Source of the DNA: an uncultured Clostridia bacterium
Lineage (GTDB): Bacteria; Bacillota; Clostridia; UBA1381
Length of the DNA: 15,695 nucleotides
Assembly (NCBI GenBank): GCA_944391635.1
Contig: CALXUL010000027.1
Span: 1-15,695, forward strand
Reading direction: 5' to 3'
The notes beneath the pieces are model-generated. The model had not been told where the DNA came from. It did no database searches and was given only the letters and a program-made list of their open reading frames with translations. Positions 7,388 through 14,894 of this stretch are shown here, in pieces. Each line of letters starts with the position of its first letter. The stretch's first letter is position 1. The translations under genes and the position numbers were made by a program.

Positions 7388-8143
7388 TTAACCGAAACGT
7401 CCGGTAACATAGTCTTCCGTGCGTGTATCAGACGGCTTGGAAAAAATTTTTTCTGTATCATCAAATTCGACCATTTCCCCTACCAAAAAGAACGCCGTGT
7501 AGTCGGCAATACGCGCTGCCTGCTGCATATTATGAGTAACTATTGCTATTGTATATTTAGTTTTCAGTACCTCCATCAGTTCCTCAATACGCAGTGTTGA
7601 GATTGGGTCAAGCGCTGATGTGGGTTCGTCCATAAGCAGCACCTCGGGTTCAACTGCAAGTGCCCTTGCTATACAAAGCCGCTGCTGCTGACCGCCGGAT
7701 AGCCCCAGCGCGCTTTTTTTAAGACGGTCTTTTACTTCATCCCAGATAGCAGCCGAGCGCAGAGCTTTTTCAACGATTTCGTCCAATTCGCTGCGCTTTT
7801 TTATACCATGAATGCGAGGACCGTATGCAATGTTGTCATATACGCTCATAGGGAAGGGGTTTGGCTGCTGAAATACCATCCCGACTCTTTTTCTGAGGCT
7901 TGTGGTATCAACTTTTCGGTCATAAATATCTTCACCGTCGAGGGTGACAATACCTTTAATAGAAACATTATCAACCAAGTCATTCATTCTGTTTAGAGTT
8001 TTTAGAAAAGTGGATTTTCCGCATCCTGACGGACCAATCAGGGCGGTTATTTTCTTTTCGTATATATTCATATTGACCGACTTCAGCGCCTGATGAGCGC
8101 CGTAGTACAAATCAAGATTTTCCGATTTCATTTTTACGTTCAT
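7388..8143 (-). CDS. pstB: Phosphate ABC transporter ATP-binding protein PstB
   Basis: The 251-residue ABC ATPase powers phosphate import. Visible motifs are Walker A GPSGCGKST (37-45), Q-loop Gln92 in FQQPNPFPMS, signature LSGGQ (148-152), Walker B VLLMDEP (168-174, catalytic Glu173), D-loop SALDP and H-loop His204. PNPFP and the NRMND segment after Walker A are typical of PstB rather than other ABC ATPases. A strong ribosome site TTGGAGGAA precedes the ATG. It is 14 bases downstream of pstA. Confidence 0.98.
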   Translation of the reverse strand: MNVKMKSENLDLYYGAHQALKSVNMNIYEKKITALIGPSGCGKSTFLKTLNRMNDLVDNVSIKGIVTLDGEDIYDRKVDTTSLRKRVGMVFQQPNPFPMSVYDNIAYGPRIHGIKKRSELDEIVEKALRSAAIWDEVKDRLKKSALGLSGGQQQRLCIARALAVEPEVLLMDEPTSALDPISTLRIEELMEVLKTKYTIAIVTHNMQQAARIADYTAFFLVGEMVEFDDTEKIFSKPSDTRTEDYVTGRFG

Positions 8144-8157
8144 TAAAGTTCCTCCAA

Positions 8158-9027
8158 TCAGTCAGAGCTTTGCTGCTTTTTCATCATTCTGCCGGCAATA
8201 GCTTTGGTTATTGAATTTATTATAAGAACCAACACTATAAGTACCAGAGCCATACCGAACGCATTTTTTGTATTTCCTTCTGCCATTTCAAGATATAGAC
8301 CTATTGTTACAGTACCGCCGGATTCAAAAATGTGTGATAAAATTCCTGCGGCTTTTGGAAGTAAGTAACTGCTGCCGGCTGTAAACAGTAATGCGGCAGA
8401 TTCGCCTACAATCCTTCCGATTGCAAGTATAACAGAAGTAATAATTCCAGGAAGTGCACAAGGCAGTACAATAGTGCGTATAACATGCCATTTTTCCGCG
8501 CCCATACCGATTGCACCGCTGCGGTAGCTTTCAGGGACGGTTTTAAGTGCCTCCTGGGTAGTACGGATTATTATCGGCAAAACCATAATTGTCAATGTAA
8601 GAGCGCCGCATATTACAGAGTAGCCGAGCCGGCATACTGTGCCGAAAAATACCATACCGAAAAGACCAAAGATAATTGACGGTATTCCTGCAAGCGTTTC
8701 TGCGGCAAATTCGATTATTCTGACGATTTTGCCGGGTTTTGCATATTCGGTAAGGTATACTGCCGCTCCGATACCGATAGGTGTTGAAATTAGTATTGTG
8801 ATGATAATAATATATAATGTGTTTACAAGATATCCAAGTATACCGAAAGTGCCGGCAATCGGGCTTTTTACAGTGGTAAGAAATTCCGGAGTAATTGAGG
8901 CAAGTCCGTTTATTGCAACATATACGATAATTCCTGCAAGAAGAGCCGCACAAAAGCAGCCCGCAAAGATGATAAGGCCGTAGAGTATATTTTCTATCGG
9001 ATGTTTCTTTTTGCGATATAAGGTCAT
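8158..9027 (-). CDS. pstA: Phosphate ABC transporter permease PstA
   Basis: The 289-residue membrane protein has about six hydrophobic helices and the ABC-permease cytoplasmic loop SGAIGMGAEKWHVIRTIVLP (about 170-189), which docks on PstB. The TLAGIPSIIFGLFG segment (111-124) is characteristic of PstA/PstC. Together with PstC it forms the phosphate channel. GAAGGAAGGA lies about 12 bases before the ATG. The start of this gene is separated from the end of pstC by a 68-base spacer that contains a GC-rich hairpin, the longest spacer inside the operon. Confidence 0.97.
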   Translation of the reverse strand: MTLYRKKKHPIENILYGLIIFAGCFCAALLAGIIVYVAINGLASITPEFLTTVKSPIAGTFGILGYLVNTLYIIIITILISTPIGIGAAVYLTEYAKPGKIVRIIEFAAETLAGIPSIIFGLFGMVFFGTVCRLGYSVICGALTLTIMVLPIIIRTTQEALKTVPESYRSGAIGMGAEKWHVIRTIVLPCALPGIITSVILAIGRIVGESAALLFTAGSSYLLPKAAGILSHIFESGGTVTIGLYLEMAEGNTKNAFGMALVLIVLVLIINSITKAIAGRMMKKQQSSD

Positions 9028-9060
9028 TATTAAACAATCCTTCCTTCAAGGTTTAAAGAG

Positions 9061-9079
9061 CCCCGTCGTCAAGACGGGG
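9061..9079 (-). other. Intercistronic hairpin between pstC and pstA
   Basis: A perfect 7-bp GC-rich stem (CCCCGTC with GACGGGG) closes a 5-base loop inside the operon. On the minus strand it is followed by CTCTTTAAA, not a real U tract, so it is more likely an RNA-stability or partial attenuation element than a full terminator. Confidence 0.6.
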
Positions 9080-9095
9080 ATAATTGTTTTGCCGG

Positions 9096-9992
9096 TTAAT
9101 CTGCTGCTTTCTTTTTAAGAAAAAGGTTTAGGATAATATTTATAATCATAATAAAGACGAATAATACAAGCCCTATGGTAAAAAGAGATTGCCGGTGTAA
9201 TCCTTGTGAGTAAGACATTTCGGCAACAATGCCGGTTGTAAGGAATCTGACAGAGTTAAAAGGTGCCGGAAGATTTACAGCGTTTCCTGCAACAAGGGTT
9301 ATCGCCATAGCTTCGCCTATCGCTCTGCCTATACCGAGGACTACCGAAGTTATGATTCCGGATTTGGCAGCAGGTATAACCACTTTGAAAATAGTAGATA
9401 TTTTGGTAGCACCCAGTGCATAAGAACTGTTCCTAAGATGTTTTGGGACTGCTAAAAGTGCAGTCTGAGAGCCGTTAACAACTGTTGGCAATATCATAAC
9501 TGCAAGAACAAGTACTGCCGAAATAAGGTTAGCGCCTCCGGTCATTTGATGTGTTGGGGAGCCTGTAAACAAAGCCTGCTCTAATTTGTATATCATTGGT
9601 TTTATAATCAGTATACCCAATAAACCATATACCACAGAGGGGATTCCTGCAAGGAGTTCAACAGCGGGTTTCACGATTGCCGCTGCTTTTTTAGGTGCTA
9701 TTTCAGATAAAAAAACTGCAGCAAATAATGCAATCGGCACGCCGATGGCAATAGCCATTGCTGTTCCAACGATAGAAGTAAGGATAATATATAATATTCC
9801 GAATTTAGCGTCTGCTGCAGTAGGAGCCCAAACAGTACCGAACAGCATTTCAAGCGGACCTATTTTTAATAATGCCGGCATGCCTGAAGCTATCATATAT
9901 GCGCATATGGCAGCTACTGCGGCGATTGCCGCAGCAGCGCATATACCAAACAGCAGTGCCATTGATTTTTCTGTCAGGTTTTTAAATTTCAT
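9096..9992 (-). CDS. pstC: Phosphate ABC transporter permease PstC
   Basis: The 298-residue membrane protein has about six helices (first about 11-36, last about 270-292), the ELLAGIPSVVYGLLG segment (112-126) and the permease loop NSSYALGATKISTIFKVVIP (188-207). It pairs with PstA as the membrane channel of the high-affinity phosphate importer. Ribosome site AAGGGTGA lies about 6 bases before the ATG. It is 14 bases downstream of pstS. The length and domain order are normal for the family. Confidence 0.97.
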   Translation of the reverse strand: MKFKNLTEKSMALLFGICAAAAIAAVAAICAYMIASGMPALLKIGPLEMLFGTVWAPTAADAKFGILYIILTSIVGTAMAIAIGVPIALFAAVFLSEIAPKKAAAIVKPAVELLAGIPSVVYGLLGILIIKPMIYKLEQALFTGSPTHQMTGGANLISAVLVLAVMILPTVVNGSQTALLAVPKHLRNSSYALGATKISTIFKVVIPAAKSGIITSVVLGIGRAIGEAMAITLVAGNAVNLPAPFNSVRFLTTGIVAEMSYSQGLHRQSLFTIGLVLFVFIMIINIILNLFLKKKAAD

Positions 9993-10006
9993 ATAATCAC
10001 CCTTGA

Positions 10007-10867
10007 TTAGTCTACAGTTATAAGACCGACTGTCTGGATTATTTGTTTTCCTTCTTCAGATTTCATAAAGTCGAACCAGAGTTTTACCGCGTCAGACTGC
10101 TCGGAAATTTCGCCCTTTGTTGCCATTACAAATGGACGTTGGAGAGAATAAGTCCCGGCTTTGATATTGTCTACGGTCGGTTCAACGCCATCGATAGAAA
10201 TTGGAGAAACAGTGTCGTTTAGAACATCAAGCGAAACATATCCGATTGACGATGGTGTGGAAGCTACTGTAGTCAAAACAGCACCTGTTTGGTCAAGCTG
10301 CTGTGCATATACACACTGGTCTTCAATTCCAAGAATTTCTTCAAAAGCGCTTCTTGTACCTGAGCCTGCTTCTCTTCCGATAACAACAATTGCGCTGTCA
10401 GCTCCGCCGACATCTTTCCAGTTTTTAATCTCGCCTTTGTAAATTGCGGCAAGCTGATCTTTAGTAAGAGAAGTTGCTGTGTTTGCTTTATCGGTAATTA
10501 CTGCTATGCCGTCTATTGCAACAATATTTTCTACAAGCCCGGCTGCCTTTTCTTCATCTTTTAAAGCCCTTGATGAATTTCCTATATCTGCCGTGCCGTT
10601 TGTTACAGCCTCAATACCTGTACCCGAACCGGTAAACTGACCTGTTGCGGTAACGGATGGATATTTTGCGTTAAATACCTCACATGCCGCTTCAACAAGT
10701 TTTTTCATTGAAGTTGAACCGTTCATATTAACCGTTCCGCTGACAGTTGTTGTTTGTGATGTAGAATCTTTTTCCGAAGTTACATCGGTTGTTTCTCCGC
10801 AGCCTGCAAGCATTGTAGCTGACATAACTGCCACTGTGATTAATGAAAGAATTTTTTTAGTACTCAT
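10007..10867 (-). CDS. pstS: Phosphate-binding lipoprotein PstS
   Basis: This 286-residue protein is the external phosphate receptor of the Pst system. It has a lipoprotein signal with lipobox LAGC (Cys23), then a short Thr/Ser-rich linker to about residue 44, then the binding domain. Phosphate-contact segments are visible: NGSTSM (49-54), TGSGTG (79-84), ADIGNSSR (93-100) and REAGSGTR (165-172). It is the first gene of the operon. AAAGGA lies 12 bases before the ATG. Transcription is predicted to start about 53 bases upstream from a promoter overlapped by TTTACA-like repeats, consistent with phosphate-starvation control. Confidence 0.97.
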   Translation of the reverse strand: MSTKKILSLITVAVMSATMLAGCGETTDVTSEKDSTSQTTTVSGTVNMNGSTSMKKLVEAACEVFNAKYPSVTATGQFTGSGTGIEAVTNGTADIGNSSRALKDEEKAAGLVENIVAIDGIAVITDKANTATSLTKDQLAAIYKGEIKNWKDVGGADSAIVVIGREAGSGTRSAFEEILGIEDQCVYAQQLDQTGAVLTTVASTPSSIGYVSLDVLNDTVSPISIDGVEPTVDNIKAGTYSLQRPFVMATKGEISEQSDAVKLWFDFMKSEEGKQIIQTVGLITVD

Positions 10868-10926
10868 ACTCTTTTCATTTCCTTTCTCAAAATACCTTTT
10901 TGTTATTTATTTTTGGTACAGTTCGT

Positions 10927-10954
10927 ATTTTACCGCCGGTATGTAAAATGCAAA
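10927..10954 (-). promoter_or_regulatory. Promoter of the pst-phoU operon
   Basis: On the minus strand TTTGCA (10949-10954), a 16-base spacer and TAAAAT (10927-10932) form a moderate sigma-A promoter. The spacer contains an inverted repeat TACCG-C-CGGTA (10931-10941). The weak -35 box fits an activator-dependent promoter. Confidence 0.6.
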
Positions 10955-10981
10955 ACACCAGTAACGTAAAGCTTTTGTAAA
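10942..10981 (-). promoter_or_regulatory. Candidate Pho box upstream of pstS
   Basis: On the minus strand, TTTACA (10976-10981), TTTACG (10965-10970) and TTTACA (10942-10947) are spaced 11 and 23 bases apart, so on one helix face, with the -35 box between the last two. Bacillus PhoP binds TT(A/T/C)ACA-type repeats spaced by about 11 bases, so this is a likely binding site. Confidence 0.55.
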
Positions 10982-10986
10982 AAAGT

Positions 10987-11015
10987 TTTAAAGAGGCGAA
11001 AAATGATGATAAAAT
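10987..11015 (+). promoter_or_regulatory. Second upstream promoter candidate for the WYL-araA operon
   Basis: TTTAAA (10987-10992), a 17-base spacer and TAAAAT (11010-11015) preceded by TG (TGATAAAAT, extended -10) could drive a longer transcript than the promoter at 11041. It is weaker than that promoter by sequence. Confidence 0.35.
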
Positions 11016-11040
11016 GAGAGTTTAAAATAAGTGCGAGGGA

Positions 11041-11070
11041 TTGACAGTTCTGACTTTTACGAGTTATAAT
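11041..11070 (+). promoter_or_regulatory. Near-consensus promoter of the WYL-araA operon
   Basis: Perfect TTGACA (11041-11046) and perfect TATAAT (11065-11070) are separated by 18 bases. Transcription would start near 11077, immediately at the ribosome site AAAGGGGTG (11077-11085). The longest open frame begins exactly at this TTGACA, so that frame cannot be the real start. Confidence 0.75.
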
Positions 11071-11094
11071 AGGAACAAAGGGGTGTTTTGGGCG

Positions 11095-12087
11095 GTGGCA
11101 AAATCATCTAACCAGAAGCTTAAGCTTCTATATATAATGAAGTTTTTGATGGAGGAAACAGACGAAGAGCACAGTCTTACAACAGCGCAGATTATTTCAC
11201 GCCTAAATGCAGTAGGCATCAGCGCTGAGCGGAAGACAGTATATGAGAATCTTGAGGATTTACGGCAGTTTGGGCTTGATATAGAATCGGCAAGGCGCGG
11301 GCGGTCAAACGGTTATTATATTGCGTCGAGGGACTTTGAATTGCCTGAGCTGAAATTATTGGTTGACGCAGTGCAGTCGTCAAAGTTTATTACCAGAACT
11401 AAGTCGGATCGCTTGATACGTAAAATTGAAAGTTTTGCCAGTAAGTATGAAGCGACACAGCTCCAACGCCAGGTGTTTGTTTCAAACAGGATAAAAAACG
11501 ATAATGAAAGTATCTATTATAATATAGATAAAATACATAACGCCATAAACCATGATTTAAAGCTGAGTTTTCTGTATTTTGATTGGACATGCCATAAAGA
11601 TAAAAAACCCAGACGGGATGGAAAACGATATAAGATAAGCCCTTGGGCGCTGTCGTGGGATGACGAAAATTATTATATGATAGGCTATGATACGGAAGCC
11701 GATATGATTAAGCATTACCGTGTAGACAAGATGGAGAAAATTGAGCCGGAATCCGAGAAAAGGGAAGGCAAAGAGAAGTTTTCGCGGTTTGATATGGCGG
11801 TATATTCCAAAAAGGTGTTTGGGATGTTTGGCGGAAGTGAAGAAACGGTAGAAATGCGTTTTTCCGATAAGCTTGCAGGGGCAGTAATAGACCGGTTCGG
11901 CAGGGATGTTATAATAATCCCGGGCGGCGATGGTTATTTTACCGTCAGAACACAGGTGTTTATAAGCCCTGTGTTTTATTCGTGGATTTTTGCTTTTGGT
12001 GCCGATGCACGGATTGTAAAACCGCAGTCAGCGGTGGAGGAATTTCGTAAGATGGCGCTTGAAGCAGCAAATATAAATAATGTATAA
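11095..12087 (+). CDS. WYL-domain transcriptional regulator
   Basis: The 330-residue protein has an N-terminal HTH_11-type helix-turn-helix (about 7-65, with RKTVYENLEDL), a WYL domain (about 140-215, core SWDDENYYMIGYD) and a C-terminal WCX-like extension (about 250-320). WYL proteins are ligand- or nucleic-acid-responsive regulators. GTG 11095 (MAKSSNQKLKLLYIM) is chosen because AAAGGGGTG lies about 10 bases upstream and this N-terminus is typical of clostridial WYL proteins. The longer frame from TTG 11041 would begin inside a promoter. It ends 13 bases before araA and is probably cotranscribed with it, making it a candidate regulator of arabinose genes; that role is inferred. Confidence 0.9.
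   Translation: MAKSSNQKLKLLYIMKFLMEETDEEHSLTTAQIISRLNAVGISAERKTVYENLEDLRQFGLDIESARRGRSNGYYIASRDFELPELKLLVDAVQSSKFITRTKSDRLIRKIESFASKYEATQLQRQVFVSNRIKNDNESIYYNIDKIHNAINHDLKLSFLYFDWTCHKDKKPRRDGKRYKISPWALSWDDENYYMIGYDTEADMIKHYRVDKMEKIEPESEKREGKEKFSRFDMAVYSKKVFGMFGGSEETVEMRFSDKLAGAVIDRFGRDVIIIPGGDGYFTVRTQVFISPVFYSWIFAFGADARIVKPQSAVEEFRKMALEAANINNV
11114..11129. repeat. 16-bp perfect palindrome in the first codons of the WYL gene
   Basis: AGAAGCTTAAGCTTCT reads the same on both strands and lies about 37 bases after the predicted transcription start, in codons 7-12. It is placed where a roadblock operator could act, but these codons encode a family-conserved peptide (QKLKLL). Confidence 0.6.
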
Positions 12088-12100
12088 AGGGAGATATGAT

Positions 12101-13579
12101 ATGAAGAGTATAAGAGAATATGAGTTTTGGTTTATAACAGGAAGCCAGCATCTTTATGGAGATGAAACACTCCGTCAGGTGGAAAAGGACGCAAAAGAAA
12201 TGGTTAAGGGTTTGTCGGATAGCGGACTTTTACCATCCAAGCTTGTATGGAAGCCGACTGTTAAGACTCCTGCTGAAATTACTGATATAGTAAAAGAAGC
12301 AAATCATGATGAGTCATGTGCCGGGATTATTACCTGGATGCATACTTTTAGCCCTTCTAAAATGTGGATAAACGGATTAAAACGGCTTCAAAAGCCTTAT
12401 TTGCATTTTCATACCCAGTTTAACAGGGAAATACCATGGAATGAGATAGATATGGATTTTATGAATTTAAATCAGTCTGCTCACGGCGACAGGGAGCATG
12501 GCTTTATTGCAGCGCGGCTTCGTATGCCAAGAAAGGTTGTAGTTGGATATTGGCAGGATGAAGAACCTGTACGGGAAATAAGTGACTGGATGCGTGCGGC
12601 AGTAGGATTTGCTTTTTCAAACAGCCTAAAGATGGTTAGGTTTGGGGATAATATGTGTCAGGTTGCGGTTACCGAGGGCGACAAGGTAGAATCAGAGATA
12701 AAACTTGGCTGGGACATTGAGTATATGGGTGTTGGCGCACTTGTAGACGAAATGAAAAAAGTTACCGATGCACAGGTTGATGAAAAAATGAAGGAATATG
12801 CTGATAGGTACGATATTGATACCGATAACATTGATGCGGTAAGGTATCAGGCAAAGACCGAAATTGCATTGCGCAAGATATGCGGTGAGAACGGATATTG
12901 TGCGTTCACAACCAATTTCCAGGATTTGTGGGGGATGGAGCAGCTTCCAGGACTTGCGTGTCAGAATATGATGGCTGACGGGTTTGGTTTTGGCGGAGAA
13001 GGCGATTGGAAGGTTGCGGCTATGTGCGCTGTAATGAAAGCTATGGCGGAGGGAAAAGATGGCGGCACTGCGTTTATGGAAGACTATACATACCATTTTG
13101 AAAAGGGCAACGAGCATATCCTTGGCGCACATATGCTGGAGGTTTGTCCATCGATTGCAGCTGACAGGCCTAAAATACAGGTACATCCGCTTGGAATTGG
13201 CGACAGAAGTGATCCGGCAAGACTTGTATTTAATTCTAAAGACGGTGATGCCATAGTTGCAAGTCTTATTGATATGGGCGGGCGTATGAGGCTGATTGTT
13301 AATGATATAAAAGCTAAAAATCCGCTTCATCCAATGCCGAAACTGCCTGTTGCAGGTGTTATGTGGGTGCCGCAGCCGAATTTGAAGGTGTCAGCACATG
13401 CCTGGATTCTTGCAGGCGGTGCGCATCACAGCGTTCTTTCATATGATGTAACAGCAGATATGATGAAAGACTGGGCGGATATGATGGGGATAGAGTTTAT
13501 TCACATAAATGCTGATACGAAAATTAATGACCTTGAAAAGGAACTTTTCTGGAACGATATTGCGTATAAACTAAAATAA
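12101..13579 (+). CDS. araA: L-arabinose isomerase
   Basis: The 492-residue enzyme converts L-arabinose to L-ribulose in the cytoplasm, using a divalent metal. The length is normal for AraA. Family segments are clear: YEFWFITGSQHLYG near the start, TWMHTFSPSKMWI, and the catalytic residues equivalent to E. coli Glu306, Glu333, His350 and His450. Here these are Glu300 (GGEGDWK), Glu327 (MEDYTYHFE), His344 (GAHMLEV) and His443 (GGAHHSV). ATG 12101 is preferred because GGGAG lies 7 bases upstream; an in-frame ATG at 12080 overlaps the end of the WYL gene and lacks a ribosome site. No araB or araD is in view, so the rest of the pathway lies elsewhere. Confidence 0.98.
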   Translation: MKSIREYEFWFITGSQHLYGDETLRQVEKDAKEMVKGLSDSGLLPSKLVWKPTVKTPAEITDIVKEANHDESCAGIITWMHTFSPSKMWINGLKRLQKPYLHFHTQFNREIPWNEIDMDFMNLNQSAHGDREHGFIAARLRMPRKVVVGYWQDEEPVREISDWMRAAVGFAFSNSLKMVRFGDNMCQVAVTEGDKVESEIKLGWDIEYMGVGALVDEMKKVTDAQVDEKMKEYADRYDIDTDNIDAVRYQAKTEIALRKICGENGYCAFTTNFQDLWGMEQLPGLACQNMMADGFGFGGEGDWKVAAMCAVMKAMAEGKDGGTAFMEDYTYHFEKGNEHILGAHMLEVCPSIAADRPKIQVHPLGIGDRSDPARLVFNSKDGDAIVASLIDMGGRMRLIVNDIKAKNPLHPMPKLPVAGVMWVPQPNLKVSAHAWILAGGAHHSVLSYDVTADMMKDWADMMGIEFIHINADTKINDLEKELFWNDIAYKLK

Positions 13580-13604
13580 TGAGGATTGAAGGAAGGATAT
13601 TAGT

Positions 13605-14846
13605 ATGAAAAAATTGGCGTTGGGCGCCATAGTATTTGCCGCTATGCTGTCTGCTGCAATAGCAGTGCAGGCTGCTGCACCTTATGATATACAGCGGTAT
13701 TGGGCGGCGGATGCAATAAATACTTTTATAGAGTATGGGGTCATAAATTACGGGGAGAATGACAGGTTTCGTCCGGAGGATGATATAACTCGTGCTGAGG
13801 CGGCACAGATTTTTATGGATTTTATCCGGGTAATGGGTGCAGACGGGCTTCTTGGTACCGATAAAACTGATTCGGTATATGTAGAATTGTGGGATGTACC
13901 GGAGGATCGTCAGGATTATGATGCGGTATGTTATTGTGTTAGAAATGACATGATAAGAACGGTAGACGGGGTAAGATTTAAACCCGACGAGTTCTTGACA
14001 AGAGAAGATTTTGCGCACATGCTAAATTCCTATACGAGTGTTAAATGGCCGTATTGGACTGCGGAGAATTGGTATATAGACGTACAGGGGAGTTATGCTT
14101 GCCTTGAGATTGAAAAGCTTTGTACAGCGGGAGTGCTGTCGGGGTATGATGACGGTACATATCGACCTTATGACAGGGTGTCGAGGACTGATTTTATCTG
14201 TGCATTGTATTCGATTACAGAAGGCTGGGAAAAAAAGCCGGTAGAAGTTACGCTGCCGCAATCTAATATTATTGATGTGCCGTATATAAGTCAGGTCTAT
14301 CCTGTATATGCACCTGTAGGATGTGAGCCGACGTCACTTTTGATGGCTCTTAAAGCAAAGGGGTATGCAGCGGATGTTGACCTTCGTACTTTCCTTGATG
14401 AACTGCCTAAAACAGAATCGAATCCGGCAAAAGGGTTTGTTGGGTCGCCGTATGTTGCTGATAAAACAAAAAAGACGCGCACAACAATATATCCTGCGCC
14501 GCTTGCAGAGTACGGCAGAAGATACGGAGATTGCGAGGATTTTTCGGATAAGTCGGTAAATCTTATCCAGGCAGAACTTCTGCATGGCAATCCAGTGGTT
14601 GTATATGTTACACTTTGGTGGGAAAAACCCTATTACAGATGGTATAATATTGAAGGTGAGATGCAGTATTTATTAAGTAATAACCATGCGCTTCTTTTGT
14701 GCGGGTATGATAGTGTCAATAATTCTTATTATGTTGCTGACCCGTATAATGTAAATAACCGTTATTCAGAGTATAAATATTGGCAGTCCGGGGACTTGGT
14801 TAACAGCTTGTATTATGAAAGATGCGATGCTGTTGTTGTAAGATAA
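13605..14846 (+). CDS. Secreted S-layer-homology protein with C39-type peptidase domain
   Basis: The 413-residue protein has a signal peptide (about 1-23), then three SLH modules (about 26-75, 92-143 and 155-205) with the cell-wall-binding motifs TRAE (62-65), TRED (132-135) and SRTD (193-196). The C-terminal half (about 220-413) is a Peptidase_C39_2-like papain-fold domain. Candidate active residues are Gln230, Cys240 in GCEPTS, His361 in NNHALLLCGYD and Asp379 in YYVADPYN. SLH modules hold proteins on secondary wall polymers, so this is a cell-surface protein; the peptidase target is unknown. Ribosome site AGGAAGGA lies about 9 bases before the ATG. It starts 26 bases after araA and shares its transcript, although no functional link to arabinose is obvious. 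Confidence 0.9.
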   Translation: MKKLALGAIVFAAMLSAAIAVQAAAPYDIQRYWAADAINTFIEYGVINYGENDRFRPEDDITRAEAAQIFMDFIRVMGADGLLGTDKTDSVYVELWDVPEDRQDYDAVCYCVRNDMIRTVDGVRFKPDEFLTREDFAHMLNSYTSVKWPYWTAENWYIDVQGSYACLEIEKLCTAGVLSGYDDGTYRPYDRVSRTDFICALYSITEGWEKKPVEVTLPQSNIIDVPYISQVYPVYAPVGCEPTSLLMALKAKGYAADVDLRTFLDELPKTESNPAKGFVGSPYVADKTKKTRTTIYPAPLAEYGRRYGDCEDFSDKSVNLIQAELLHGNPVVVYVTLWWEKPYYRWYNIEGEMQYLLSNNHALLLCGYDSVNNSYYVADPYNVNNRYSEYKYWQSGDLVNSLYYERCDAVVVR

Positions 14847-14854
14847 AAATAATA

Positions 14855-14894
14855 AAAAACGTGCAGAAGTATTTGTGTCTGCACGTTTTTTTTT
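14855..14894 (+). terminator. Terminator of the WYL-araA-SLH operon
   Basis: A 13-bp stem (14855-14867 with 14878-14890, core ACGTGCAG/CTGCACGT) has a 10-base loop and runs into nine consecutive T. It begins 9 bases after the SLH gene stop codon. Confidence 0.94.

Noticed and set aside
7360..7464. N-terminal extension of PhoU by 35 residues
   Set aside because: It overlaps the end of pstB, has no family resemblance, and the start at 7359 has a ribosome site and gives the usual PhoU length.
8543..9049. Long open frame (168 codons) on the minus strand overlapping pstA
   Set aside because: It lies in another frame of the same strand as pstA, has a Tyr/Arg/Cys/Asn-rich composition and no family resemblance; pstA is unmistakable.
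9586..9996. 136-codon plus-strand frame opposite pstC
   Set aside because: Its Ala/Ile-rich peptide is the mirror of PstC membrane codons; no independent evidence for a gene.
11041..11094. TTG start at 11041 for the WYL regulator, giving 18 extra residues
   Set aside because: The sequence is a consensus promoter (TTGACA-18-TATAAT), and a good ribosome site with a family-like N-terminus exists at GTG 11095.
12080..12100. ATG at 12080 for araA
   Set aside because: It overlaps the end of the WYL gene and lacks a ribosome site; GGGAG fits ATG 12101, which gives the usual AraA N-terminus.
12692..13330. 212-codon antisense frame within araA
   Set aside because: It is a shadow of the highly conserved araA reading frame, without ribosome site or recognisable domains.
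13524..14018. 164-codon antisense frame across the araA/SLH junction
   Set aside because: It spans two real genes in antisense, with no ribosome site and biased composition.
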